Of a stretch of DNA of 42,481 nt, positions 7,767 to 17,167 are shown piece after piece (position 1 is the stretch's first letter; each line of letters starts with the position of its first letter). The notes under the pieces are model-generated. The model was not told the origin of the DNA, made no database searches, and worked only from the letters and a program-made list of their open reading frames with translations. The stretch lies in contig NZ_VDMN01000013.1 in NCBI RefSeq assembly GCF_006335145.1, forward strand, positions 1 to 42,481, read 5' to 3'. The translations under genes were made by a program, and so were the position numbers. Source of the DNA: Aliirhizobium smilacinae. Its GTDB lineage: Bacteria > Pseudomonadota > Alphaproteobacteria > Rhizobiales > Rhizobiaceae.

Positions 7767-8014
7767 TGTACGCTCCTGCGATATCTGGATACGCATAACC
7801 CGCTTAAAACAAAGGGAAAGCAAGCCTTTTTTGGTGACCATCGCGTGAAATTTTTGAAGCTTCTTCGGTCACCGGCAGACCGCGGCGAATGTAATCGGCC
7901 CCGGCATGCTGGTGACCGAAGAGGTGTTCTCTATACGGCATGAAAACAACCCGGCGAGCGGAGCTTCACGCCGTCGTTCCGGATATGGAAAGATATATTA
8001 TTTTCATGAAGTTC

Positions 8015-8099
8015 TGGTGCCCCGTGCCGGAATCGAACCAGCACTCCTCTCGGAACCTGATTTTGAGTCAGGCGCGTCTACCAATTCCGCCAACGGGGC
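8015..8099 (-). tRNA. tRNA-Leu (anticodon CAA)
   Basis: Read on the minus strand, the sequence folds as an 85-nt class II tRNA. The acceptor arms are GCCCCGT and ACGGGGC with ACCA encoded at the end. The D arm contains GGCGGAATTGGTAGACGC, the anticodon stem CCTGA/TCAGG encloses CTCAAAA giving anticodon CAA for UUG, a long variable arm follows, and the T arm holds GGTTCGATTCC. All elements fit bacterial tRNA-Leu. Confidence 0.97.
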
Positions 8100-8331
8100 A
8101 CAGTAGATGTGGAACGCGCTTACCATGCGCAGCCACGCGGATGCAAGGCGCAAGTTCTGCAAATGTGATCCGCAACGATCCGCTTGCGAACCCGGTGCAG
8201 GGCAAGCGGTGCAGACATCATAATTCGTTAATCGTCATCGACGGTACATTAGTGATTTCTGAAACAAATAGACCCGGCGCGAATTCGACTCCGTGGGCTC
8301 TGCAGGCCAGGCCCTCAAGGAGGAGAAAGTG

Positions 8332-9096
8332 ATGAAAAAACTATTTGTTTCGGCATTGATGTCCACATGCATTGCCGCTGCCGGACTGACGCCGGTCTAC
8401 GCTCAAGGGCTATCCGTCGGGGGTGACCGGGGCGTCAGCGCCAGCGTCGGCAGAAGCAGCAGTGGTGGTCTCGGTGTGGGAGCGTCGGTGGGAGGACGAG
8501 GCGGCGTCAATGCAGGCGCCAGTGTCGGTGGCCGTTCCGGTGGTGTCGGGGCAGGCGCATCCGTCGGTGGTCGAAACGGTGCAAATGCCGGCGTGGGCGT
8601 CGGGCGCAATTCCGGCGTTGCGAGCGCCGGTGCATCCGTCGGAGGGCGCAACGGTGTGAATGCAGGCGCGAATGTCAGCGGTTCGCGCGGGCTTAATGCC
8701 GGGGTCGCGGCCTCCGTCGGTGGAAGCAACGGTGTGAACGCGCGGGTCGGGGCCAGCACGTCCAACGGTATCAATGCCAGAACGACGGCGACCGTCGGCG
8801 GCGCGGGAGGTCTCGCTGCAGCCCTTGGGCTCGGCGTCGGAGGCACGACTGGCGTCGGTGTGGATGTCGGGGTCGGCATCGGTGGCGGCATACCGGGAAC
8901 GGGACCAGGTACAGGTCCGGGAACAGGTGGTGCCCCCGGCGGCGGATTGACCGGCCCTCAGAGAGCCGCCTTCAATGCCATGTCGCCCAGCGAACGGCAG
9001 AAGCTGCTGAAGCGGTGCGTGGATGTCTCTGGCGGCGGTTACGATCCGGCACTCGTCCAGCTCTGCCGCATGCTGCGGATGACGGCGTCGCGTTAG
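8332..9096 (+). CDS. Secreted glycine-rich repeat protein
   Basis: A 254-residue protein with a clean signal peptide (MKKLFVSALMSTCIAAAG, likely cut after VYA at about residue 24). From about 30 to 175 it is built of degenerate 15-17-residue repeats with the consensus GASVGGRNGVNAGA, low in aromatics and charge except Arg. A short TGPGTGPGTGG linker follows, then a conserved-looking C-terminal segment GPQRAAFNAMSPSERQKLLKRC with two cysteines. A strong AAGGAGGAG ribosome-binding site precedes the ATG at 8332. I cannot assign a function; a cell-surface or matrix role is inferred only from composition. Confidence 0.85.
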   Translation: MKKLFVSALMSTCIAAAGLTPVYAQGLSVGGDRGVSASVGRSSSGGLGVGASVGGRGGVNAGASVGGRSGGVGAGASVGGRNGANAGVGVGRNSGVASAGASVGGRNGVNAGANVSGSRGLNAGVAASVGGSNGVNARVGASTSNGINARTTATVGGAGGLAAALGLGVGGTTGVGVDVGVGIGGGIPGTGPGTGPGTGGAPGGGLTGPQRAAFNAMSPSERQKLLKRCVDVSGGGYDPALVQLCRMLRMTASR

Positions 9097-9112
9097 CCGG
9101 GTTCGGTGTTCC

Positions 9113-9141
9113 AGGGGCTTGCGGCAACGCAGGCCCCTTTT
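9113..9141 (+). terminator. Intrinsic terminator after the glycine-rich gene
   Basis: AGGGGC (9113-9118) pairs with GCCCCT (9133-9138), extended by an inner GCG/CGC pairing around GCAA, and is followed by TTTTC. It lies 17 bp after the stop codon, just before the convergent acetyltransferase gene. Confidence 0.75.
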
Positions 9142-9145
9142 CGGT

Positions 9146-10417
9146 TCAGGTATCGCGGCCGGCCAGATGCATGATCTTTTCGCGCAGGATACGGGCTATG
9201 TTGCGGGTGTTGCGATAGAGGTGGAGCTGGGCTGCGACCTGACGGACGTCACGGTCGCCGTTGCGCGTCAGGCCGATGACGAGACTTCCCATCTCTTCGC
9301 GCTGTTCCCACATGCGGCTCATGATCGGGTGATCGGGCACGGCGCAGCTGTCTGTCCGCAGGATGTTGGCGTCTTCCAGATGCCAGTCGGTCAGTTTCAT
9401 GATCAGAAGCTTGCCCGGCGAATGGCGGCCAAAACTCTCGTCATAGGCGGTTTTCCAAGTATATGCTTCGCCGGCCATCAGGAAAACGATGATCGAGGCG
9501 ATGGCGCGGCCATCGAGATCGATCGTGTGAATGCGCACCGCGTCGATCTCGGCGAGATTGGTGATCGCTTCACGGGCAAAGGCGGCGCGATAACGGTCGT
9601 TGATCAGCGCGGACCGTTTTTTGCCCTTCCAGCCCTTGGCTTCAAGCGCGAGGAATTCCTCCATCCGCAGCCGGACTTCTTCCGGCTGGCGGGCGACGTT
9701 GTAGCTCAGGGTTCCCAGCTTTTCGAGATTGCGCCACTGGCGGCGCATCTCGCGCACATGATGCGCAGAGACGGATTGCTTCAGATAGCCGTCGCCATCG
9801 AGAAAGCTTTCCAGCATCGGGCGGCGGAACGTATCGGTGGTGGCAACGGGCAAATCGTGAGCGATGGCGACGGCCTTGGCCAGCTGGGCGAAGCGGCCGG
9901 TGAGGCGGATATCCGGCAGGACCAGCACCGATGGCAGCTTGGTCTCGCTCAGGGCAAGCACGTCGAACAGGTTGTCGATAGTCTCTGCGGCATCCTCGGC
10001 ATCGACAAGCGGCGTTCCGAGCGGGCCGAAAGGATTGGCCCATGTGCGGATGATCGACGCACCGACCGAAAAACCTGGACGCTCGACGGTGAAGGGCATT
10101 AGCAGCCGCAGGCGCGAGCGCATGCCGTTATCGTCGCGGATGAGGGCGAAGCGCACCTGCTTGTCTTCCACGCGCGGCATTGCAGGCACCAGAAGGCGGG
10201 CGGAGAAGAAGATGTTCGGCTCCATCGCCCGGTGCGACAGGAATTCCAGCTCTTCCTGAAGCTCGTAGCCGAGGGTTGCCGGATAAAGCGAAAACTCGCG
10301 TCCGGCCCGGCCGATGGGCAGGTTGAGGTCGGCCTCCGGCAAAGCAGGCCGGTCCCGTTCGTTCTGAACGAGTTCTTTTGCATTCTCGATGTCGCCGCCG
10401 AAGGGGGGGATCTGCAT
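9146..10417 (-). CDS. GNAT/CelD (BioF2-like) acetyltransferase family protein
   Basis: A 423-residue protein of the family often annotated as cellulose biosynthesis protein CelD or BioF2-like acetyltransferase, with a C-terminal GNAT fold. Visible landmarks are FLALEAKGWKGKKRSAL, then AIASIIVFLMAGEAYTWKTAYDESFGRHSPG and KLLIMKLTDW, which match the acetyl-CoA-binding end of the family. It probably acylates a sugar or lipid-linked precursor; the substrate is unknown. The ATG at 10417 lies two bases after the stop of the upstream flippase, with GGGGGCGA as ribosome-binding site, so the two genes are almost certainly translationally coupled. Confidence 0.85.
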   Translation of the reverse strand: MQIPPFGGDIENAKELVQNERDRPALPEADLNLPIGRAGREFSLYPATLGYELQEELEFLSHRAMEPNIFFSARLLVPAMPRVEDKQVRFALIRDDNGMRSRLRLLMPFTVERPGFSVGASIIRTWANPFGPLGTPLVDAEDAAETIDNLFDVLALSETKLPSVLVLPDIRLTGRFAQLAKAVAIAHDLPVATTDTFRRPMLESFLDGDGYLKQSVSAHHVREMRRQWRNLEKLGTLSYNVARQPEEVRLRMEEFLALEAKGWKGKKRSALINDRYRAAFAREAITNLAEIDAVRIHTIDLDGRAIASIIVFLMAGEAYTWKTAYDESFGRHSPGKLLIMKLTDWHLEDANILRTDSCAVPDHPIMSRMWEQREEMGSLVIGLTRNGDRDVRQVAAQLHLYRNTRNIARILREKIMHLAGRDT

Positions 10418-10419
10418 GG

Positions 10420-11838
10420 TCAATTCGCCCCCGATCCGGCTTGCGGTTTGCGCGCGAAGGCAAACAGCGTGATGCCGAGCGTGCGGCGGACCGTCAGATG
10501 AAGCAGCAGGGATTCGATCATGATTGCAGTTGCAGCCGCAACCGCCGCTCCAGTCAAGCCGAATAGCGGGATCATCACAACATACAGTATCACTGCCGCG
10601 ATCAGGGTTACGGCATAAACGCCGACGCAAAGCTTCTGGTGCCCAGCCATGCTGAGAAGAATTTCCGCAGGACCGATGGAGGCCTTGGTCAGGATGCCGG
10701 CAAACAGGATCACCATCAGCCAATAACCGTCGGTGAAGTTCGGGCCGAACAGCGAAAGAAGCAGTTCGCCGGCCGCGAGTGCACACAGGCCGATGACAAG
10801 CGATGGCCAGAAGGTCCAGCGTGTCGCCTGGGCGGCAAAACTTGCAAGCGCATCATGGTCGTTGGCGGCAATAATGGCGGAGAAGCGGGGTGCGGCCGCG
10901 GCCTTGACCGAAAAATAGACGAATTGCACCAGCACTATGGTTTTTGCTGCAGCGAAATAGATGCCGACCTGATCGGGCGGGAGATAAAGCCCGACCACGA
11001 CCACGTCGGCATTGGTCAGCAGGAAGCCGATGCCATCGACGAGGAAAAGCGGCAGGGAATATTTCATCCATGTGCCAAGCTGATAGCGGCGCTGTGCCTC
11101 GCCTTTGTCCTGCCGGATCAGCGTGGCGAGCTGGATGAGGTGGGCGAGCGTCGTGACATAGGTGGCGGCAAGCGCCCCACCCATTGCCGTCGTCGCATCA
11201 TGTGGCGCGTCGATCAATGCCGCTGCCGCCATGAAGGCAAGGATGAGGACCGGTCTCAGGATGAAGGTCGGCGCGAGTGCCGAGACGGTCCAGCCACGCG
11301 CCCTTGCCATGCCGTCGAGGATATCGCCGAGCGCGATCAACGGGATGATGAAAAGCGCAATGGCGATCGGAACGAGATAATAGGAGGCGACGCTGTCGCC
11401 GAACAGAAACAGGAAGGCGAAGCCCAGTGCGCCGACCGTTGTCGCCGTTATGAGTGCGACAAGGCAGGAGGCGACATTCAGCCCGCGCAGCATCGTGGTT
11501 TCGCCCGACGCGATGTGCTGATGATAAAAACGGATGATCGAGGTGTGGAAACCGAGGCAGGAGAGATTGCCGGTCAGGATGACGATCACCCAGACGAAGG
11601 CATAGATGCCATATTCAAACTCGCCCATCAGCCGCGCAAGAACGATCTGGGACAGGAAGGCGATTGCGGCCGAGGCGATGCGGATCGCAAATGCCATCAA
11701 GGCCTGGCGCTGTGCCCCGGCGGTCGCGCTGCGATCGTTGAGAATGGTGCCGGCTTTTGCGATCAGCGGTGCGATCCGGGCGCGCAGGCCCGGCGGAAGC
11801 AGTCTTTCCGCTGTTTCGATAACCGCCATGAAGGGCAC
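10420..11838 (-). CDS. Polysaccharide/oligosaccharide flippase (Wzx-like, MOP superfamily)
   Basis: A 472-residue integral membrane protein with about 12-14 helices. The N-terminal segment FAIRIASAAIAFLSQIVLARLMGEFEYGIYAF is characteristic of polysaccharide biosynthesis/export flippases. It would move lipid-linked sugars across the inner membrane. Start choice is uncertain: GTG at 11838 has ACGAG upstream, and ATG at 11829 is three codons downstream. The stop is two bases from the start of the acetyltransferase gene, so both probably serve one surface-polysaccharide pathway. No glycosyltransferases are nearby. Confidence 0.9.
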   Translation of the reverse strand: MPFMAVIETAERLLPPGLRARIAPLIAKAGTILNDRSATAGAQRQALMAFAIRIASAAIAFLSQIVLARLMGEFEYGIYAFVWVIVILTGNLSCLGFHTSIIRFYHQHIASGETTMLRGLNVASCLVALITATTVGALGFAFLFLFGDSVASYYLVPIAIALFIIPLIALGDILDGMARARGWTVSALAPTFILRPVLILAFMAAAALIDAPHDATTAMGGALAATYVTTLAHLIQLATLIRQDKGEAQRRYQLGTWMKYSLPLFLVDGIGFLLTNADVVVVGLYLPPDQVGIYFAAAKTIVLVQFVYFSVKAAAAPRFSAIIAANDHDALASFAAQATRWTFWPSLVIGLCALAAGELLLSLFGPNFTDGYWLMVILFAGILTKASIGPAEILLSMAGHQKLCVGVYAVTLIAAVILYVVMIPLFGLTGAAVAAATAIMIESLLLHLTVRRTLGITLFAFARKPQAGSGAN

Positions 11839-11937
11839 GTGTTACTCGTTAAGCCACACAAATACTGACGGAAAACCTGCCACGTCAGGGTTAAGAAACG
11901 GTTGGCGGAACCGATCGACTTGTGGATACTGCCGAGG

Positions 11938-11971
11938 TGAAAAGCAAAACGCCGCCCGGTGGGCGGCGTTT
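11938..11971 (-). terminator. Intrinsic terminator of secA
   Basis: On the minus strand, AAACGCCGCCC pairs perfectly with GGGCGGCGTTT (+ strand 11947-11957 and 11961-11971, 3-nt loop), followed by TTGCTTTTC. It begins 20 bp after the secA stop codon. Confidence 0.88.
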
Positions 11972-11990
11972 GCGTCGGATACTGTACGCC

Positions 11991-14702
11991 TCAGGCCTGT
12001 TCGAAGGCGCCGTGGCAGTGCTTGTATTTTTTGCCCGAACCGCAGGGGCAAGCCTCGTTGCGGCCGACCTTGCCCCAGGTGGAGGGGTCTTCAGGATGGC
12101 GATCTTCGGGAGCGGCGATGAAGTTTTCGCCATCTGCGCCGCTGATCTGGTCTTCACCGGTCGTCGGATCCAGATGATGCTCCTCATAGACCGCTGGCGG
12201 TTGCGGCGGCTCGGGGTTCTGCATCAGCTCAACCCGCATCATCTGTGCGGTCACGGCTTCACGCAGGTTGGCAAGCAGGGCCTGGAAAAGTTCGAAGGCT
12301 TCCGCCTTGTATTCCTGAAGCGGGTCACGCTGGGCATAACCGCGGAAACCGATCACCGAGCGCAGGTGGTCGAGATTGACGATATGTTCGCGCCACAGGT
12401 GATCGAGCGTCTGCAGCACGATCGATCGCTCTACATAGTTCATCACTTCGTTGCCGAAGCGCTCGCGGCGCTCCGTGACCGCAGCCTCGGTCGCCTGGGT
12501 GATCCGCTCGCGGATGTCGTCCTCGGCGATACCTTCTTCCTTGGCCCAGTCCTCGATCGGCAGATCGAGGTTGAGCAGGCGCTGGACGTCTGCGTGCAGC
12601 CCCGGAACATCCCACTGTTCGGCGTAAGCGCGCTCAGGGATATGCTTGGCGACCATGACCTCGATCACTTCGGTGCGCATGTCCTCGATGGTCTCGGACA
12701 CGTCTTCCGAATCCATCATCTCGATACGCTGCTCGAAGATCACCTTGCGCTGGTCGTTGGTGACGTCGTCGTATTTCAGCAGGTTTTTACGGATGTCGAA
12801 GTTGCGGGCCTCGACCTTCTTCTGGGCGCGTTCCAGCGCCTTGTTGATCCACGGATGGACGATCGCTTCGCCCTCTTTCAGGCCCAACTTCTGCAGCATG
12901 CCGTCCATGCGGTCGGAGCCGAAGATGCGCATCAGGTCGTCCTGAAGCGACAGGTAGAATTTCGAGCGGCCCGGGTCGCCCTGACGACCGGAACGGCCGC
13001 GCAGCTGGTTGTCGATACGGCGGCTTTCGTGGCGTTCTGTGGCGATGACGTAGAGACCGCCGGCTTCCAGCGCCTTGGCCTTCAATTCCTTGATCTCGGC
13101 ACGGATCGACGTTTCGAGAGCGTTGCGTTCGGCTTCGTCTTCCATGCCTTCAAGCTCACGCTCGATGCGCATGTCGACATTGCCGCCAAGCTGGATGTCG
13201 GTACCGCGGCCGGCCATGTTGGTGGCGATCGTCACGGCACCCGGCACGCCGGCCTGGGAAACGATATAGGCTTCCTGCTCGTGGTAGCGGGCGTTGAGCA
13301 CGCTGAACTTCTCGAAGCCCGAATCGCGCAGCATGGTGGCCAGGAGTTCGGATTTTTCAATCGAGGTCGTGCCGACCAGAACCGGCTGGTTGCGCTCGCT
13401 GGCGGCCTTGATCTCGACGATGATCGCCTTGAACTTTTCCTCAAACGTCCGGTAGACCTCGTCGTCCTCGTCGATACGGGCGATCGGCAGGTTGGTCGGA
13501 ACCTCGATGACTTCGAGCTTGTAGATATTGCCGAATTCTTCCGCTTCCGTCTGCGCCGTACCGGTCATGCCGGCGAGCTTGGAATACATGCGGAAATAGT
13601 TCTGGAAGGTGATCGAGGAGAGCGTCTGGTTCTCCGGCTGGATCTGTACCTTTTCCTTGGCTTCCAGCGCCTGGTGCTGGCCTTCCGAATAACGGCGGCC
13701 GGGCATCATGCGGCCGGTGAATTCGTCGATGATGACGATCTCGTCGTTGCGGACGATATAATCCTTGTCGCGGGTGAAGAGCTTGTGGGCCTTCAGCGCG
13801 TTGTTGATGTGGTGAACGATCGCGACGTTCTCGACGTCGTAGAGCGATTCACCCTTCAGCAGGCCGGCCTGGCGCAGCAGGTTTTCCAGCTTCTCGGTGC
13901 CGACTTCGGAGAAATTGGCCGAACGCTGCTTTTCGTCGATCTCGTAATCTTCTTCGGAAAGAAGCGGGATGTAGGTGTCGATCGTCGTGTAGAGATCGGA
14001 CCGGTCGTCCAGCGGGCCGGAGATGATCAGCGGCGTGCGGGCTTCGTCGACGAGGATCGAATCCACTTCGTCGACGATCGCGTAATTATGGCCGCGCTGA
14101 ACCATCTGGCCGCGCTCGTATTTCATGTTGTCGCGCAGATAATCGAAGCCGAGTTCGTTATTGGTCGCGTAGGTAATGTCGCAGGCATAGGCCGCGCGGC
14201 GCTGATCGTCGTCGAGGCCGTGGACGATGACGCCGGTCGAAAGACCGAGGAAACCGTAAAGGCGGCTCATGATGGCGGCGTCGCGCTGGGCGAGGTAGTC
14301 GTTGACGGTAACGACGTGGACGCCCTTGCCGGACAGCGCATTGAGGTAAACGGCCAGCGTACCGACCAGCGTCTTGCCTTCACCGGTCTTCATCTCGGCG
14401 ATGGCGCCGTCATGCAGGATCATGCCGCCGGTCAGCTGAACGTCGAAAGGTCGCATGCCGAGCACGCGGAGAGAAGCCTCACGCGCAACGGCAAAGGCCG
14501 GGATCATGATGTCCTCGAGCGTCTTGCCGTCGGCCAGCATCTGGCGAAACTCGACCGTCTTGTTGGCGAGCTGCTCATCGGTCAGTGCCTTGGTCGTTTC
14601 CTCGATGGCATTGATCTTGGCGAGGGTCGGCTTGTAGCCGCGAACGCGGCGCTCGTTGGCCGAACCGAACAGTTTGCGGGCGATGCCGCCGAAGCTGACC
14701 AT
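11991..14702 (-). CDS. secA: Preprotein translocase ATPase SecA
   Basis: A 903-residue motor ATPase that drives proteins through SecYEG. NBD1 holds Walker A MKTGEGKT (104-111) and the DEVDSILVDEARTPL Walker B region; later come VGTTSIEKSE, TNMAGRGTDIQLGG and the GRSGRQGDPG helicase motif. The C-terminal zinc site CPCGSGKKYKHCHG uses Cys885, Cys887, Cys896 and His897 and binds SecB and lipid in relatives. The true start is ATG at 14702 (MVSFGGIARKLFGS) with AAAGGA upstream; the frame is open for another 1.2 kb antisense to the parvulin gene, which is not coding. It diverges from the parvulin gene across 243 bp. Confidence 0.98.
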   Translation of the reverse strand: MVSFGGIARKLFGSANERRVRGYKPTLAKINAIEETTKALTDEQLANKTVEFRQMLADGKTLEDIMIPAFAVAREASLRVLGMRPFDVQLTGGMILHDGAIAEMKTGEGKTLVGTLAVYLNALSGKGVHVVTVNDYLAQRDAAIMSRLYGFLGLSTGVIVHGLDDDQRRAAYACDITYATNNELGFDYLRDNMKYERGQMVQRGHNYAIVDEVDSILVDEARTPLIISGPLDDRSDLYTTIDTYIPLLSEEDYEIDEKQRSANFSEVGTEKLENLLRQAGLLKGESLYDVENVAIVHHINNALKAHKLFTRDKDYIVRNDEIVIIDEFTGRMMPGRRYSEGQHQALEAKEKVQIQPENQTLSSITFQNYFRMYSKLAGMTGTAQTEAEEFGNIYKLEVIEVPTNLPIARIDEDDEVYRTFEEKFKAIIVEIKAASERNQPVLVGTTSIEKSELLATMLRDSGFEKFSVLNARYHEQEAYIVSQAGVPGAVTIATNMAGRGTDIQLGGNVDMRIERELEGMEDEAERNALETSIRAEIKELKAKALEAGGLYVIATERHESRRIDNQLRGRSGRQGDPGRSKFYLSLQDDLMRIFGSDRMDGMLQKLGLKEGEAIVHPWINKALERAQKKVEARNFDIRKNLLKYDDVTNDQRKVIFEQRIEMMDSEDVSETIEDMRTEVIEVMVAKHIPERAYAEQWDVPGLHADVQRLLNLDLPIEDWAKEEGIAEDDIRERITQATEAAVTERRERFGNEVMNYVERSIVLQTLDHLWREHIVNLDHLRSVIGFRGYAQRDPLQEYKAEAFELFQALLANLREAVTAQMMRVELMQNPEPPQPPAVYEEHHLDPTTGEDQISGADGENFIAAPEDRHPEDPSTWGKVGRNEACPCGSGKKYKHCHGAFEQA

Positions 14703-14945
14703 ACGAATGGTCCTTTCTGATCTCAGTGCCATGGGATTGCAGGTTGGAAAAAAGTAGTTCCAGTGCCGGCAAATTGTCCCGCAACGCCCGGAAACTCTTC
14801 TGGACGCCAAGTTGCGTGACAGATAAGAGGGGGTCCGAATTATGTCAACGGTTGCGGCCGATACACTATGGCCACATTCCGGTGTTTGTGAAGGATTCAC
14901 GCCGGATCCAAGCCCAGAGACCGGCATCCATGCGAAAGGTAACTT

Positions 14946-15845
14946 ATGTTGCGTCACAAACTTCTCGTAACGGCGGCCATCGCCGCTGCGATTTCGTTCC
15001 AGGCTCCGGCATTCGCGCAGGAAGATAAGGTCGTCGCCAAGGTCGGCGCGCTCGAGATCACCCAGTCGGAACTTGATCTTGCGGTCCAGAACCTCGACCC
15101 GCAGCTCGCCCAGTTGCCGGACGAGCAGAAGAAGGTCGCGGCCCTTTCCGGTGCGATCGACGTGAAGCTGCTCGCCAGCGGCGCGCTTGCCGAAGGCATC
15201 GACAAGACCGAAGACTTCAAGAAGCGCATGTCCTATATCGGCGATCGTGAGCTTCATAACGCTTACTTCCGCAAGCACGTCGTCGAAGCGACGACCGATG
15301 CCGAAGTCAAGGCACGCTACGACAAGGAAATCGCAGCTCTCCCGAAGCAGGAAGAAGTCAAGGCCGCCCATATCCTGGTGAAGACCGAGGATGAAGCCAA
15401 GGCGATTATCGCCAAGCTCGACAAGGGTGAAGACTTCGCGAAGCTCGCCAAGGAGAATTCGCAGGACAGCAACAAGGATGACGGCGGCGATCTCGGCTGG
15501 TTCGGTCCGGGCCGCATGGTTCCGGAATTCGAAGAAGTTGCTTTCGGTCTCGAAAAGGGCGCCTACACGAAGACCCCGGTCAAGACCCAGTTCGGCTTCC
15601 ACGTCATCAAGGTCGAAGACAAGCGCGATGCACCGCCGCCAGCTCTGGAACAGGTTCAGGACCAGGTGAAGCAGCTCGTCATGCGCGACAAGTATGTTGC
15701 CATTCTCGAAAAGGCCAAGGCCGAGCAGAAGGTCGACATCACTGACGAAGCCCTGAAGAAGGGCTATGAGGACGTCGGCAAGATGCAGGACGGCGCTGCC
15801 GACCCGACCGCGGCTCCGGACGCTGCACCGGCTGCCAAGCCTTGA
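14946..15845 (+). CDS. Periplasmic parvulin-type peptidyl-prolyl isomerase
   Basis: A 299-residue exported PPIase. The signal peptide ends at AFA-QE (about residue 24). An N-terminal SurA/PrsA-like chaperone segment precedes one parvulin domain at about 139-229, with AAHILVKTEDEAKAI, GGDLGWFGPGRMVPEFEEVAF and TQFGFHVIKVED. The tail is Ala/Pro-rich. It should assist folding of outer-membrane or periplasmic proteins after SecA-dependent export, and it is divergently arranged with secA. The ATG at 14946 has GAAAGGTAA upstream. The specific orthology (SurA, PpiD or a rhizobial PpiC type) is not resolved. Confidence 0.92.
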   Translation: MLRHKLLVTAAIAAAISFQAPAFAQEDKVVAKVGALEITQSELDLAVQNLDPQLAQLPDEQKKVAALSGAIDVKLLASGALAEGIDKTEDFKKRMSYIGDRELHNAYFRKHVVEATTDAEVKARYDKEIAALPKQEEVKAAHILVKTEDEAKAIIAKLDKGEDFAKLAKENSQDSNKDDGGDLGWFGPGRMVPEFEEVAFGLEKGAYTKTPVKTQFGFHVIKVEDKRDAPPPALEQVQDQVKQLVMRDKYVAILEKAKAEQKVDITDEALKKGYEDVGKMQDGAADPTAAPDAAPAAKP

Positions 15846-15861
15846 TCGAATGATTTCAACG

Positions 15862-15888
15862 ACGGGGGCATTCATGCCCCCGTTTTTC
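15862..15888 (+). terminator. Intrinsic terminator after the parvulin gene
   Basis: ACGGGGGCAT (15862-15871) pairs perfectly with ATGCCCCCGT (15874-15883) around a 2-nt loop as drawn, followed by TTTTT. It separates the parvulin gene from argJ. Confidence 0.92.
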
Positions 15889-15925
15889 TATCGCCTATTG
15901 AAAATCTTTTGCGCAGGTATTGACC

Positions 15926-17167
15926 ATGTCCGCTTCCGTCTCTCCGCTCGCTCCGAAATCCTATCCTGAAATGCCTGTGGTCCGTGGTGTGCGGATGGCA
16001 ACTGCTGCTGCAGGCATCAAGTACAAGGGTCGCACCGATGTGCTGCTGATGGTGTTCGACAAGCCTGCGGCGGTGGCCGGTGTGTTCACCAAGTCCAAGT
16101 GCCCGTCGGCTCCAGTCGATTTCTGCCGCTCGAACCTGTCGCATGGCGTTGCCCGTGCGGTGGTGGTCAATTCCGGCAATGCCAATGCCTTTACCGGCAT
16201 CAAAGGCAAGGCCGCGACGGCACTGACGGCCAAGTCCGCATCCGAGGCTGTAGGCTGTGGCGAAAACGAAGTCTACCTCGCGTCTACCGGCGTGATCGGC
16301 GAACCGCTCGATGCCAGCAAGTTTGCCGGCGTGCTGGGCGAGATGAACACGACCGCGACGGGCGATTTCTGGCAGGAAGCCGCCAAGGCGATCATGACGA
16401 CCGATACCTATCCGAAGGTCGCGACGCGCACCGTCGAGATCAACGGCGTCACGGTGACGATCAACGGCATCGCCAAAGGCGCCGGCATGATCGCGCCCGA
16501 CATGGCGACCATGCTCTCCTTCGTCGTGACGGATGCCGATATCGCAGCACCGGCCCTGCAGGCCATGCTGTCGGCCGGTGTCGAGCCGAGCTTCAATTCG
16601 ATGACGGTGGACAGCGACACGTCGACTTCCGACACGCTGATGCTGTTTGCTACCGGTGCTGCTGCCGAAGGCGGCCAGAAGCAGATTGCCGATGCCAATG
16701 ATCCGGCACTTGCTTCCTTCCGTGAGGCGCTGAACGCGCTTTTGAAGGATCTGGCGATCCAGGTTGCCCGTGACGGCGAAGGCGCCACCAAGATGCTCGA
16801 AATTACCGTGACCGGCGCGGAAAGCGATGCAGCGGCCAAGACGATCGCGTTGTCGATCGCCAATTCGCCGCTGGTCAAGACCGCGGCTGCCGGCGAAGAC
16901 GCCAACTGGGGCCGGATCGTCATGGCCGTCGGCAAGGCCGGCGAAGCTGCCGACCGTGACAAGCTGGCGATCTGGTTCGGTGACATCCGCGTTGCCGTCA
17001 ACGGCGAACGCGATCCGGCCTATTCGGAAGACGCCGCATCTGCCGTGATGAAGGGCCAGGACATTCCGGTGAAGGTCGAGCTCGGCCTCGGGTCCGGCAC
17101 GGCAACCGTCTGGACCTGTGACCTGACGAAGGAATATGTCGCCATCAACGGCGATTACCGGAGCTGA
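15926..17167 (+). CDS. argJ: Bifunctional glutamate N-acetyltransferase/amino-acid acetyltransferase ArgJ
   Basis: A 413-residue arginine biosynthesis enzyme that recycles the acetyl group from N-acetylornithine to glutamate and may also use acetyl-CoA. The self-cleavage site is in KGAGMIAPDMATML, with Thr195 as the expected N-terminal nucleophile of the beta chain. Other family segments are VVNSGNANAFTG, STGVIGEPL, NSMTVDSDTSTSDT, GEDANWGRI and the C-terminal EYVAINGDYRS. The ATG at 15926 is used; an in-frame TTG two codons upstream is less likely. Its stop overlaps the start of the GNAT gene (TGATG). Confidence 0.97.
   Translation: MSASVSPLAPKSYPEMPVVRGVRMATAAAGIKYKGRTDVLLMVFDKPAAVAGVFTKSKCPSAPVDFCRSNLSHGVARAVVVNSGNANAFTGIKGKAATALTAKSASEAVGCGENEVYLASTGVIGEPLDASKFAGVLGEMNTTATGDFWQEAAKAIMTTDTYPKVATRTVEINGVTVTINGIAKGAGMIAPDMATMLSFVVTDADIAAPALQAMLSAGVEPSFNSMTVDSDTSTSDTLMLFATGAAAEGGQKQIADANDPALASFREALNALLKDLAIQVARDGEGATKMLEITVTGAESDAAAKTIALSIANSPLVKTAAAGEDANWGRIVMAVGKAGEAADRDKLAIWFGDIRVAVNGERDPAYSEDAASAVMKGQDIPVKVELGLGSGTATVWTCDLTKEYVAINGDYRS

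Noticed and set aside
8403..8891. Minus-strand Pro/Thr-rich frame across the glycine-rich gene
   Set aside because: It is the antisense translation of the glycine repeats and has no start signals.
8332..8900. Repeats in the glycine-rich gene as a CRISPR-like array
   Set aside because: The units are degenerate, in frame and about 48 bp with no spacers; there are no cas genes.
11922..14720. A 932-codon open frame on the plus strand across the secA gene
   Set aside because: It is antisense to SecA, which has every family motif; high-GC codon bias keeps the opposite frame open. The translation has no recognisable domains.
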